From positions 911,501 through 975,500 of the forward strand of contig JAYKKT010000047.1 of the NCBI GenBank assembly GCA_036023115.1: DNA of 64,000 nucleotides. Reading direction: 5' to 3'. This DNA comes from Brasenia schreberi (lineage: Eukaryota > Streptophyta > Magnoliopsida > Nymphaeales > Cabombaceae). Below the pieces are notes generated by a model. It had not been told where the DNA came from and ran no database searches. It saw only the letters and a program-made list of their open reading frames with translations. Positions 22,001 to 34,900 of the stretch are shown here, piece after piece (position 1 is the first letter of the stretch; each line of letters opens with the position of its first letter). The translations under genes were made by a program, and so were the position numbers.

Positions 22001-25000
22001 GTTGCTTTAGTAGGAAATAAAATGAAGTCTCAATATTTCAAAATATTCCATAAGCAACAAAATGGTATTAAGGAAAACTATCTATAGATTCCAGTGCACA
22101 CTCGTGGAACAAGATGTTATGCTGGCCCTTGTTCCATATCGAAGATGATTTGAACTATAGTATGTTCACATGAGGGCAACACCTCAAGGTTGTCAAAGTT
22201 AAAACAAACATATAGAATGGAACAGTTTTTAAGTAAAGCATGAAAATCTTTTGAGTCCTGCACTGAATTGTTCACCGGCAGCATTAATCAAAATGTTTAT
22301 AGGACTTGTCCTCCAAGTCACAAATGCTTTGGCCATTTTGATAGTGCTGGTGGAGAGGAGGTGGAGTTGGGTCTCTTGAGCTACCAATTAGTAAAGAAAC
22401 ATAGAAGCAAGTGCCTGTTGTAGAGATGTAGTGATGTGGTCAAATGCGTTTCTTCACTGTTTATGCTCCATTGCTTAGATGGTGTTCTAGCATTTCATCT
22501 TTTAGTTAGTAGTCGGATATTTCATTAAGGATTTAGTTTGAATAATGGAGGATTTGGGACAATATGGTCAGGAATCTTAAGTGCAAGTCACTATAAGATC
22601 TCCTGGATGGATGGTCCGGTGTGCTGGAGATCAATAGTGCTTGAGATTCTCTTTCACTTGTAGTTTTCTGTTCATTCGAGTAGCTCATGATCTGTAACCT
22701 AGAAAATTTTCATGTTAGCTCAATTATGAAGGATGTTAAAAACAAAAAAGTATAGGGAAAACTTGGCAAAAGTGAAACTATTTGATGAGCTGTCCTTATA
22801 TACTCTGTTGCACTGTGTTTTAATTTTCATTTCGAGTTGGTTGTGTCTGCTCCAGTTAACTGATTTTTTTGGTTGAAACTAACAGATATTTTTTAATCTG
22901 GTTCTACATGTTGGGATTCATTGTACCACCCAAATGTTTCTTCCTCTTTTCAGTTTCCTTTGAGGTACTTCTGCTTATCGAGGTACTTAATTATTCACAG
23001 GTCAGGGATGAGCTTGAACAACTTTTGGATGATGATGATGATATGGAAGATCTATATTTGACAAGAAAATCAGTGGGTGCAGCTTCCCCTGTCAGTGGTT
23101 CTGGTGTACCGAACTGGTTTCCTGCATCTCCCACCATTCGTTCAAAGATATCAAGAGCCAGTGGAGTTGGTGCTCCAACTGTTCATGGAAATGAGAACGC
23201 TATTGAAGAGCTTGAGATGTTGTTGGAGGTCATCAGTTATTACCTACTTCGCCTTTTATTCCCCTCCCATATTTTCCCCGCTCTTGCTGTTTCAAATGAA
23301 AATCAACCTCTATCTGAACCATGTTTATACTTTGCAGGCATACTTTATGCAAATTGACAGCACGCTGAACAGATTGACCACAGTAAGCATCATACCTGAA
23401 ACCAACTTCATATACTTTGTATTACTGGTTTCTCATATGTTATGAATTTAATGCATATGTGTTTGCTTGAGGAAGAAGATGTTATAGGTGGTCTTGATAG
23501 TTGACACTTCATATAGTGCTTTGAACCATTATGAAGCATGAACAAACCAGGGATATAGTTCCAGTTGGACATGTCAAAAGAGATTCTCCGGATGTTTTCC
23601 AAGGAATCCAACCCTTTAATCTAGCAACATCTGCTCCATGTTGACAGTGTTTGCTCTGTTTTGCTCTTCTGTTCAGGATATCTTTTTCTCTTAAAGTAAT
23701 TTGTTGATGCGGCCAAATTTTATCATCTCTCTCTCTCTCTCTCTTTCTCAAGTGGACAACTCTATTGGTGCTTGGTGCTAGAAGTTTTTAGCATGGTGAT
23801 TTTGAAACTTGCTGCATCTCAAACTTGAACAGTGCCACAGGATTCAAAGATGTGGATACCTTTTGATTATAGCTTGATCTTAAATCTGATCAAGAAATTT
23901 CAACTTGGCGCTCATGGGATCCAAGGTAACACGAAGGCAGCCATATTGTTTCTCACTAAGCTCCAAATGGACTTTTAGTTTGTTTCCTTGTGAGTGGGTT
24001 CAAGATATGGCACTTTGTGTTACGAGGATCTTGGTTTCTGTAATCTTAATTGAGGTGCTTCAAAGTCCCGCTATACTCAAATATAGCTGGTTGTTAAGTT
24101 TTAATGCATGCCTCTGACGATCTTCGAAGTTTGGATTGAATCAGTGAAGCATCGTGTTGAATTTCTGGATTGATCGGGTTTGCTTTTACTCTTCTGGATA
24201 ATCTAACCCAACAGTCTCACCTGAAGACTTCTACCACAACAAGCATTAGCCTTTGACATGTGATGTGCTTCAGGATGTTATATGTCACCTCCACTAAATT
24301 AAGTAGATACTTGTTCTATACGTGGTATGACTGAAATATCAATTCTAATTAGTAATGCTCTTCTGATCTTTCTCAGATACGCGAGTACATTTATGACACC
24401 GAAGACTACATCAATATCCAGGCAATTCTTTGCTCTTTGATCTCAATCTTTGTCTTGATGGATTCAATATTTCCATGGCTGAACAATCTCTTCTGCATGT
24501 TTGCCAGCTTGATAATCATCGGAACCAGCTGATTCAGGTGACCTCTTAGTACCTTCACTATTTTGATAGTGTCCTGACCGCTTATTACCTTCACTATACT
24601 CTGCATGATGTTATACACATATTTTGGTTTGTGTTTCGTGGTATCTTCTAAAGCACTACTGTGCACTTAAATTTAAGTGACAGCTTAAAGTTGCTCACAT
24701 AGTTCACATTCTACACCGTCCATGTTTTGTCATCAATTTTGAATTGCTATTCATCACGGTAACTGTTACACATGGTCGCACATGCCCACCGATGGTTTTT
24801 ATTTCACATGTGCTTGCTGTAGAACTACTTATGTTACTATGGGAGGCCAGAATTACAAGGTATGTTTGTCGTTCTAATTACAGCTGGAGCTCTTCCTAAG
24901 TTCTGGAACTGTTTGTCTTTCTCTATTTTCACTGGTTACTGGGATTTTCGGAGTGAACATTCCTTATACATGGAACATGGGGCATGGATACATGTTTAAA

Positions 25001-25166
25001 TGGGTAAGCCTGTCCTCTGAGATTTAATGATCTTGTCCATCAAAAAGGTACATAACTACTTCCCTTCTGTGATGAATAGGTGCTTATCGTTGCTACAGTC
25101 GGTTGTTTATTTCTATTCTCCATCATTGTCTCCTATGCTCGATACAAAGGACTAGTTGGAAGTTGA
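19008..25166 (+). CDS. MRS2: MRS2/CorA-type magnesium transporter, MRS2-2/7-like, with GVN pore motif
   Basis: Two-TM-A superfamily Mg2+ channel of plant membranes, working as a pentamer. Exons: 19008-19292, 19927-19956, 20112-20262, 20427-20548, 21112-21186, 23001-23228, 23338-23382, 24377-24421, 24508-24537, 24884-25003, 25080-25166. Phases agree and give 405 aa, a normal length. Visible: [66 protein letters not shown], an acidic [31 protein letters not shown] and [22 protein letters not shown]1 ends at GVNIPYTWN, then TM2 and the ending [10 protein letters not shown]. The hallmark GMN is GVN (24950-24958). Intron 8 (24422-24507) appears to start with GC. Start: the first ATG in frame; the frame opens upstream at a TTG. 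A 1.8-kb intron 5 carries no known element. Subcellular location cannot be read from the sequence. Confidence 0.95.
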
Positions 25167-25348
25167 TAGCCTGATCTGCCTCACGGCTCCAGTAAAAGAT
25201 AACTGACCTTCTAGGTGTGCACACAAGGAGATAAAGAAGTTGGGAGAGTTATTGCAGGGGACGCATTCGCGCACAAAGTCAAGCCAGCCAATCCATAATA
25301 TGGTATGGGAATGTATGATATATACAAACATATCAGCCGTGAGAAGAA

Positions 25349-25354
25349 AATAAA
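25349..25354 (+). promoter_or_regulatory. Candidate polyadenylation signal of MRS2
   Basis: AATAAA 183 bp past the stop codon. Plant signals are loose, so this is a positional guess. Confidence 0.35.
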
Positions 25355-26504
25355 CGCTTGCTATTTAAGCGAAGTACGATATCCATTAGATGATATACAG
25401 AACATTATTACTAGGTGGATGGTATAATATGATAATATCGTGTATCACTACTTGATCGAATCAGTTAACGTAATGGTAGCTGATTTATTGGTACGAACTG
25501 CTATGTTACATGTGAAACCACCAGACTTGCTTCTACTAGGAGTGCAAGTGAACTGCTGAGGTGCTCATGAGCTACTTGAACTCAGCTCTGAAAAAATCTG
25601 AACTTGACTCAACCTTGTGAGCTTGAATTGCTCGCCAATACTCGATTTGGATGCTCGCTAGCCTAGTCAAGCTTTATCCAAGTTGTTTGAATACGATTTG
25701 AATAACTCAACTCCATTAAGCTTGTTCAGGTTCAAGCTCGTTGAGCTCAACCTTGGGCTGTGCTGAGCTTAAATGAGCTTAAGGAGATGGATTCAAGTTG
25801 TTTGGACATAATTCAATCTTGAGTCTGAAGGTCGAAGCTTGATGGAGCTTGAAACCTGCATTTTCTTATTGAGTTTAATCAATCTTACCTGTACTTGAGC
25901 TCAAATTGGTTCGACGTCACTAGGTTTGACTTCTTACATTGTCTCAAATGTCTTTTCTCTTCATTAAATGAAGACAATTAGAGTACTGTAGTTTATTATA
26001 CAATACTATTCATAAAGCATTAGTCTTCAATACAGCTATTTAACATCATTGGTCATGTGTTTAAATTGCCATTTGCCTCAGATATTCATCCAACAAAGGC
26101 AGGTCGCCTTTATAGTTGAAGGGGGTTGAACCAAGCCCAAAGTAGCATGAGGTCAAGTTTAGACTTTAAAGGCGTCTGATATGAGGGGTCACGAAGACAA
26201 GTTTGTTGAGTCACGGACCCACTTGTGATGATGGTTTTGCCTTGTGTCATGAAATGGCCAGTATTTGGAAAAGCAACTAGATTCCAGTAAAAGGCAATGA
26301 GTCTTTCTCCTGCGTAATCATAATTTCGTGTCCATTGTTCTATCAGAGGATAATGTCACCCAAGTTGAGGTCACATGATATAAGGCAGAGGGAACAGCAT
26401 CATTCGGGTCACCTAACACATTATCATCACAATAAGATCCAAAAGGCCATCAGTTTCATGATTGCGTACTGGATCCACAGATTCAGGTTTAATCCTAAAC
26501 CTTT

Positions 26505-26620
26505 TCTTTTTGTTACAATGGGATGACTATGCCTTACACCCATGCACGCCCCGGGAATCAAACTCGCCACCTATGTCATCGGGGTTAGGGGGCCCTGCCA
26601 GTTCATCTAACACTTGGCTG
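26505..26620 (-). mobile_element. SINE, family B copy
   Basis: Plus strand: CATGCACGCCCCGGGAATCA, AACTCGCCACCTATG, GGGGGCCCTGCCAGTTCATC. The inverted tRNA-like B-box and head are both visible. Confidence 0.65.
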
Positions 26621-27082
26621 CGAATTACGTGGAAGGGTTTTTGGGTTGATCTTGTTTTACCCAACTCAGAATCAACAAATAGACTCAATCTTACATGATT
26701 GGATGTAATTTGTTGCGATTGTTCAACCGCCCAACCGGACACAGATTGTGATCAGGTGGCTTGGCATCCTTGATCTATTCTCGACACGAACATGCGGGTG
26801 CTTTACGTGAGAAACAAACCCTCCTGAGCCTGAAGTCAGATCGGATCTACACTTCCTTCAAATCCAGAATCCATTAAAAGCTAACAGGACCAGAGGGCTA
26901 TTGAAATTAATGGTCATGATGAACACTGCATCCAATACAGAGAGATGAATACCGTACATGCAATCAGAAGTCAATCTCTTCAAGTAAATAGCTAGAAAGC
27001 GTTACAAGAGTATAGTGGGTGGGGCAGCTATTACCATCTTTCAGATGGATATCTTCACCTTTAATAAAGCACATTGATTCAA

Positions 27083-27083
27083 A

Positions 27084-27118
<35 letters not shown>

Positions 27119-27119
27119 A
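27083..27119. repeat. (AAAT)n microsatellite
   Basis: About nine AAAT/AATA units, uninterrupted. Confidence 0.95.
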
Positions 27120-28638
27120 ACTCTTTAGCATAGATTTGCTTTTGTTAACAAGATTAAGACTTGGTTGGTCACTTTTTTTTTATTTTGCTTTTCACACAGC
27201 GTTTCCTTTATTTGAACAAGCCTTGACTGAGAAATACAAAAGCCTATGGCAAACTTAGACTAAGAAATACCCAACCCCTTCTTTCTAAGTATATGTGTCT
27301 CGTGTGGCACTTCCTTTTTCTTTTTGGTTCGTTTCTTCATCTTCTTACTTACGTTCTCTTAGTACGAGTATGGACCGTGCAAAACATTAGGGACTACATT
27401 ATTATGATAACAGTGGTTAGCGGCTCACGTAACGAGATGGGTCAAAACGTCGGATAAAGAAAACTTAGCTTGAAAGAAGATAAAAGAATACTGTGCACAA
27501 ATAATGATGAGTGTGATCGTAACAACACTAAAGCATAAGTTAAGCTGGGGGGGGAGGATGGTGACCTTCTGAAAAGTCCTTTCCTCGGTGTAAAAAAAGA
27601 AAGAAAGGCTTAGTTTCAGTCGGCAGTTTCCAAATCGCACAGCGGATCCTTCCCTTTTTCTTGGTTCATCTTGCTTGCCGCTAATGAGAACCAAAGGGCA
27701 AACCAAACATGACCGAGATCATCATTTCAGTGCACTATTCGGGTCTCCCAAAAGCATAACAAAAAGTTATGCTTCTCTCTCTCTCTCTCTCTCCATACAC
27801 AGGTCTTCTCAGTTCTCATGCTAAATGATTTTACCAAATTTGGCCATATACATACTGATGGATTGAGCATGACCAATTCAATAAGAATCCACTTTCACAA
27901 AAAAATCTATTCTCAACTGTGGTTCAGCTTTCTTCGCAAAGGATGCTGCTGATGAACATGTTCAAACATAGGTTGTTGGACTGCCTGTTAGCTCAATGCA
28001 TTTGTAGGGAAAATGAGTCGAGCAACAAACAAGCTTTCTTCTTTCGTTAGGCTCGACTACTATCCCTACCTGCATTCATACACACAAAAGCAGGGTTGTA
28101 TTTCTTTTTGGGTGAAAGAAATTGTATTATTTAAGATAACCATGTTGCAGTAAATTATTGCATTAATGGAGTTTTCTCTCTTACAATACAATAATATGTG
28201 GAGTAAATACGAAGCCATTGTAATAACCGCGTTTTTCTCAAATCATGACGGGGTTTTTCGGTTTTTTCCTCTCTCTGTCTCTCTCTCTCTCACACACACA
28301 CACGCACACACACACACAGAGGCGGCGAGCGCACATCTTCCTGTCTCCCAATCGTGAAAAACCACGCTCCAACAAGCATTTCTGAATTTGGTCTGTCCGT
28401 TCTTTCAATAAACTCTTCTCAGAGTCCCTTTGCATTTGATGTTCAACTCTTTTTGTCTGTTATTCCTATCTTCCTGGCGAGTAGCGACTCCCCCTCTTCT
28501 CGGTCGTCAATCTGTAGGACGAAGGTTTTAAGATCGGTCGACGATAAATGGAGGAGGGATACGGGAATCCCGTCTTCCAGGGTAAGAAAATGTTCACAGA
28601 AGAAAGATGGGATCTTTGTGGGGTTTGAAGTTTCAACG

Positions 28639-28930
28639 ATGACAACCCAAGTGGTGAAGGTGCGAAGGGTGAGTCTTGCTTCTTGTTTGACATGCCCTCT
28701 CTGCAAAAAGCTGCTGAGGGAAGCCACCACCATATCCGAATGCCTTCACACTTGTAAGATCTCTCTCTCTCTCTCTCTCTCACGCGCGCTGCACACACAC
28801 ACATCTTCTCTAAAATCATGCACGTAGTGTCGTATAAGCGATTTGGAATTTCATAAGTCGTCCTCTTTGAGTGAGAAATCATGAAAGCTCCTTCTCTTTC
28901 ATTGAGAAATCATCAGAACTGAACGTATGC

Positions 28931-28996
<66 letters not shown>

Positions 28997-31900
28997 GACG
29001 CATAAAAGCATTGGAGTTCCTACTAGTCGCTTGTTGCAAGGCTCATGAACTCCTGAGGGAAATTCATAGATAAGCACTTTGTGAGTCGCGTTGATTTGTT
29101 CCTGTTGCAAAGCATATATTTGGTGTTCTTAATAACAACCATACCTAAAACGGATTTTCTACTACGGCTAGAGATGGTAGGGTAGACAATTCGGTACTTG
29201 TTTGTTGTTTCTTGCTGTCGATAACTCGGGTTTCACAAGTAACTTATCTGATGAGAAGATGCCTTCGAAAAGCTTTGTTGCTTTCTCTCGGGGCATTTAC
29301 GGACGGATCTCGATGGATATTCCAGTGTCTCTGTTCTACGTTGTCCATTTGGTAGACTTGTTTTTTTAGAGTTTGTATTTGTTCATGTTGCAATTTGACT
29401 GATGACTTTGAAAGAATATTTTTATGGATATAATCTGCAGTGGCTTCAGTCACCGTTCAAGAGAGAATTTAACATCTTCGCTTGTTGTATCTTAGTGTCT
29501 TGGATATCAATGATTACAAAACCATGGTCAATATACTCGTAATCCCAACAATCAATCACATTCCCTTTAAAAAATCAAGTTGAATTACAACTTATCAACA
29601 GGATATGAGTTTGTAGGTGCTTTCGGGAATTTGTTTTTGTACTTCTCTTTCTGCATATTACATCTGATGTTCTTTTGTTTTCAATTTGAACCAGTCTGTA
29701 GGAGGTGCATTTATGAAAAGCTCACGGATGAGGAGGTGGATTCTTGTCCCACTTGCAATATCGACCTAGGCAGCCTTCCCCTGGAGAAGCTTAGGTATTA
29801 CTTCCTCATTCTCGACACCTGTTTTTCAATAGAACTTGTTTAATATTTTGTAGATGTTTTTCTTTTTTCTTTCACTCATATTGATGTTTCATTTCGAAGT
29901 ATTTCTTACTAGTGTTGCATGTGAAATTAACGCTTGGAGGTAAGTATGTCCTCATAAAAGTCCTCTTGAGGATCACATGCTACTGAGAAAACATTCGGGA
30001 TGTTGAGACCTTCCTTTGCAATTTTGTCAAGGAATTTTTGTCCAGTTGGCCTCTTTCCTAATTTTTTTGATCTTTAGAGGTTTCCATTTTTCTTGTTGTT
30101 AGACATAATACGTAGGAAGACCCTAATGCAGTTCTCTTTATTTTTTTTCTAATTTTCATCCATCTTATGGGATTGATATCCGAGACTCCTCTGTGAAGAT
30201 GATCCGATTTTAACTGGTTCTGTTATATTATTTCACCCACTTAGAGATGCATATGATATCCCAGACATATCTGTTGATGATTAAGTCGTAACATTTTAGA
30301 AGCACTTTGGCTTGAAAACCTGATGCTATATGGTTCATATCTCCACTTCACCTTATCATTCCGAATAATAGATATTAGCATGTCCACTTCCAAAATGGAA
30401 GTAGATGAATGATGATAAGCGATCTCTCTTTTGAGAATGCTTGTTGTATAGTATTAACTGCCACCTTCTAATAAGTGGTCACTCTGTGTCAAACTGAGTT
30501 CACCAAGGATTACAATATCTTGCTACTAAGTTTTGCTAATCCTGTGCAAAGAGTGTCAGGTTTCCACATGTCTACAATAATACATAGTGACACTGTCTCT
30601 GGTTGAAGACTCTGTCTTGCCTTCTTGCATAATCTCTTATTGTCTCCTCTGCTATTCTTCTGGAACATTCTCACCTCTTTCTTAGCTTCACATTGAATGT
30701 TCTCGGTGTTTTCTTGTTTCAGGCCTGATCATAATCTAGAAGATGTGAGGAACAAAATATTTCCTCTAAAAAAGAGCAAGATTAAAGCAGAAGAGGCTAT
30801 GCCTTCCATTACGCTGCCTGTAAGGAGAAAAGAGAGGTCCCTTTCTTCTTTAGTTATCAGCTCTCCTCGTGTAACCACACAGATTGGTTTAACTGGTAGA
30901 AGAACTAAATCTGGTGCTAGAAGAGCTGCTTCTCTTCGTGGATCCCCTTTTGCTACTGATGAACCCATAAAAAGCAAAACAACAAATGCAGAAGGCCATC
31001 CGGATAGTTCTCATGGGGTCCCAGATAAGATTCCAAAAAGGCAGGTAAGCATAATGAATTGTGATTTATTCATTTGGTGTTGAATTGCTCATTACTTATT
31101 TGCATTTCTCTGTTGCTTCATGCCTAGTTATATTTGATACTAATCTAACTGAAAAGTTATTTTATTTCCACTCTCCCTCGGATATTTTATGCTCTAAAAT
31201 TCACCATTTATCTCATTGATAGTTTCCTCAATGTATAGCATGTTTACATAGTACAAAAAATTTGGTAGGAAAGGTTTTTCTTTAGTTAGGCTCTTCAAGG
31301 AAATCTTTCTCCATGTTGATGAATTTTTTTTTCTGCCAAATGTGCTTAGATGGTGAAGACAATGACCCTGTCATGGTATAACTCAAAATTTTTGTGAATA
31401 GAAGAGTTACATTTATTTTCTGAATCCTATTTTTTGTGGTAAACTTTATCTGAATATCTCTTTAGTTTTTGAATATAAACTCTTTCTGAACTTAATGTAA
31501 ACTCTTGACGGTTTGAGATAAGACATATTACTTGAATATGAAGAGAAACTAAAATCAATCCTTTGCATCAGGGGCTTGTCACATGTTTCCTTTTTCTATG
31601 CTATGGATTCACTTCCCTAATGGCATGGTGTTGAAATAGGTAGTGATTTCTTAGTCAAACAAAGCCCTCTAATTTGTTCATTAATAGGAAATGATAACCT
31701 ACCAATACTTTCTGCAGCCAACTAATTGGGTTTTCTCACAAAGTGTTCATTACATTTCAAAATTATCTGCTAACTTTTGACTCTTAAACATGCAGAGCTC
31801 TTCTAATGGAGAGCCATCAAATCATACTTCTAATACCAATGCAGAGAATGAAACAGACCAGCTCATCAAAGGTGGCCTTTGGAAACCACTGAACTGTCTA

Positions 31901-34900
31901 TTTGAAGCTGCAACCAGGCCAAAGGCTTTTAAGTTAAGCTTTCAGAATTCATCTGTCAAGACAGAACAACCAGATGATACTGATACAGGTCATACTATAC
32001 AAAAAACCAGATTTAAGGAACACACACGAAAATCAAAGCTTCAGGATGATACGAAAGGCACTGCTGCCCATTCAGGAATGGGTAAAGCTAGAAGGCTTCA
32101 TGGAATCAGCCGGAAGCAAGCAAGAGAGGCAGGCTTAAGTCAAACCTTGCTGAGCGCTGCCCATTTAAAGCGTGAAAGAAATGGTCCTGTTTGGTTCTCC
32201 CTTGTGGCAGCTGATAACCAGTGAGGAAGTTCTCTAATTGCCCAAATAGTTATAAGTATAACTAGTATTAAAAAATATTGAGCAAGTTTCTTAGCCTCTT
32301 AAATAGAAATTATGTGATGAAATTCTGAGTTTTGCAGTTTATGTATTTTGACTTTTGTTTCCTCTGATTTTTTATTCATTTGATCCAGGGAAACTAATGA
32401 AGCTCTGCCTCAAATCACTGCCTGTTACTTGAGGATAAAGTGAGCTTAGAAGATTTTCACATCTTTGCTTAAAAGTGCCTTGAGTTTCTCCTTACGTTCT
32501 CTGTGTGTGAGTGTGTGTGCGTGGGTGTGTATCAGATTCATGGAATATTATATCGGGTCTTTGATAATTAGGAGAAAATCTGAAGTATAATGAGACTCTA
32601 TCTAATAGACAAAGGCGTCCTATAGTTTAATGGGGTGTAGTTTTGAACTACTTCAAGGAAGCAAACTCCATTCTAGTTGCAACCCCTGAGTACGTTTCAC
32701 CACTGCTGTACTACTCCTAATTAGAATGCTCTCATTTATATGGTTGAGGAAGCAAATTTAACTCCTGATTATAAGCAATGGTACAATCAACGTAAAACAA
32801 TTTGAAGCAAGGTTGACAAGTTGACATACTAGGAAGCACAAACTTGGAGCTAATCAAGAAGTCGAAAGAAAAGGAAAGAATCTCTGGAATTTGTCAAAAA
32901 AGTGATAAGTGAGGGTTCTTCTGGAAGCAAAAGAAAGATGCAATGGGAGTTCACTGAGAATTAAAAGGGAATATATTGTAGAATATGAGTAAAGTTGGTG
33001 AAAAATGGAATGCAAGTAAAAATAGTTGGTATATGATTGCCTGTGGCAGTCTGGCAGAAGTGATTTGAGGCATATGTGTGATCACATAAAGAAAGACATA
33101 TGAATAAAGACAGTCTGACACCATTGGAAAGTATGATGGTACTACTGTAGTCACAAACCTATAACTTGTTATGTAACTGATAAATTGACAACTTGCTAGC
33201 ATCTTATTGTGTTTGCGGTAAGAACAAGAAATAGTAAAAGCATTGAATGAATGTGTGATCAATTTGTCAATCATTTGATTATTACTAGAGAACTAAATGA
33301 CGGTATTACTTTCCTCTATTTTACCTTGAATTTAATAACCTTATTCTTCAATTTTTTTGAATTAAATTAAATCTGCAAAAACATTTTCTGGCATCGCATA
33401 GATACTCACTCCATTTGCAAGTGCTTGCTGCTAAAAATTTTCAAGAACAAGTGAAAAGCTTTATTTTTACGTCCAAACTAAACATGACATATCACAGTAA
33501 CTTTTTTTTTAACTTGGTTTCTGAGATTCTAGGCTTTTCGTTAAATCATAATGTATAACTATATTCCAGATATATATAAGTGACTTTGTTTCTACAGTTT
33601 TGATATTTTTGGGAGCCAACCAAGTTGATCTTTAAGTGTAAAGATGTCATAAGTTGAGGCATGCACTATCAAAGAGATTGAGGAACGTGTAGAAGTGTTT
33701 GAACTTGGAAGAAATCTAAAAAAATATGACCTTTTGTACTTATGGATTTGAATGTGGGCATGATCCTTGATAGATCAGAAAGGTGGCTAGGGGTTAATTT
33801 CACTTAGTGGGGGTAAAGGGATGGCTCTTGTCTCCGTTTTTTCAATATTAAAAATTAAAACCTAGCATGCAGAGCATTAGCTCAACTAGTAGGGTTCTCT
33901 GACTCTGATGATGCAGGTGGTGAGTTTGATTGCCGGGGCGTGTGTGTGTGTGTGTGAAGCTTTGGCCTTGTTGTAACAAGAAAAGGTTAAAACCTGATGC
34001 ATAGGCCATGAGTCTTAAGTGATTGAAGCATTAGAGTTTACTTTTTATGATAGAAAAATCATTTGGTATTACATATTCACTGCATTGACAATATAAACAT
34101 GGAAACCAGATAGATTACATGAAGCGATCTACAGAAACATGAGGGATGGGAAAAGCATGAGGGAAGAATCAAGATTCCTATGAATCTTTGTATGCGAGAA
34201 GCTTCTACTCACGTTAGAAGCTATTGGTGACTCTCTCTTGAACCATATACATTTTGATAATTCTGATCAGTTGTTGATTTAATATTAGGCACATAGATAT
34301 GCATTGAAGTTCCCAGCTAAAAGCCACTTTAAATTGTAAATCTCAATTTATTAACTTCATCCATTTCAGTTACAGTTGCACGCTTCAATTTCCATGACTT
34401 GCCAATCGACAATAGAGTTGTTTCAGTTTTCTATTTGAAATCTATAATGAGCTTTTCTTTGTTGGGTTCCTCTGGCAGAGATGGAAATATTCCAGTATCA
34501 CTCATCATGAAGTACCTGGTCAAGAAACTTGATCTTAAGAGTGAGTCTGAGGTGAGATTTCTACTTTTCAATTCATGTTTTCATCATGGTTCCTACATAG
34601 CTTTATGTGAGAAATGCAATGAGTTAGACATGTGGGTACCTATCAAGTGGTGCGCATTGATCAGACCAGGACTGGCTCTTGTTAGTCCCTCGCGGCCCTG
34701 ATAAACCTAAGGGAAAAGCATCCTTGAACTGCGTCTACGGCATGGTGCGCTAGCTTCTCCTCTAGGGTTTTCTTGTCCCAGTCAAATGTGGGACTTATGT
34801 TGAGGGAAGCCTGTCATAGATTATGTTGATCATGCCAAAGCTGACTGTGCCTTTGCTTGCACTGATCCGTCGGAAGAAGACGGTGCAACGGACATTCTGC

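Larger units (their letters stand above)
25167..28638. other. Intergenic region between MRS2 and DRIP
   Basis: 25545-25930 is a run of degenerate AGCTTGA/GAGCTTGA/CTTGAGCT motifs. 26505-26620 is a SINE. 27083-27119 is (AAAT)n, and (CT)n lies at 27775-27793. A (CT)n(CA)n tract at 28270-28318 lies in the probable 5' leader or promoter of the DRIP gene. No gene was recognised. Confidence 0.55.
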
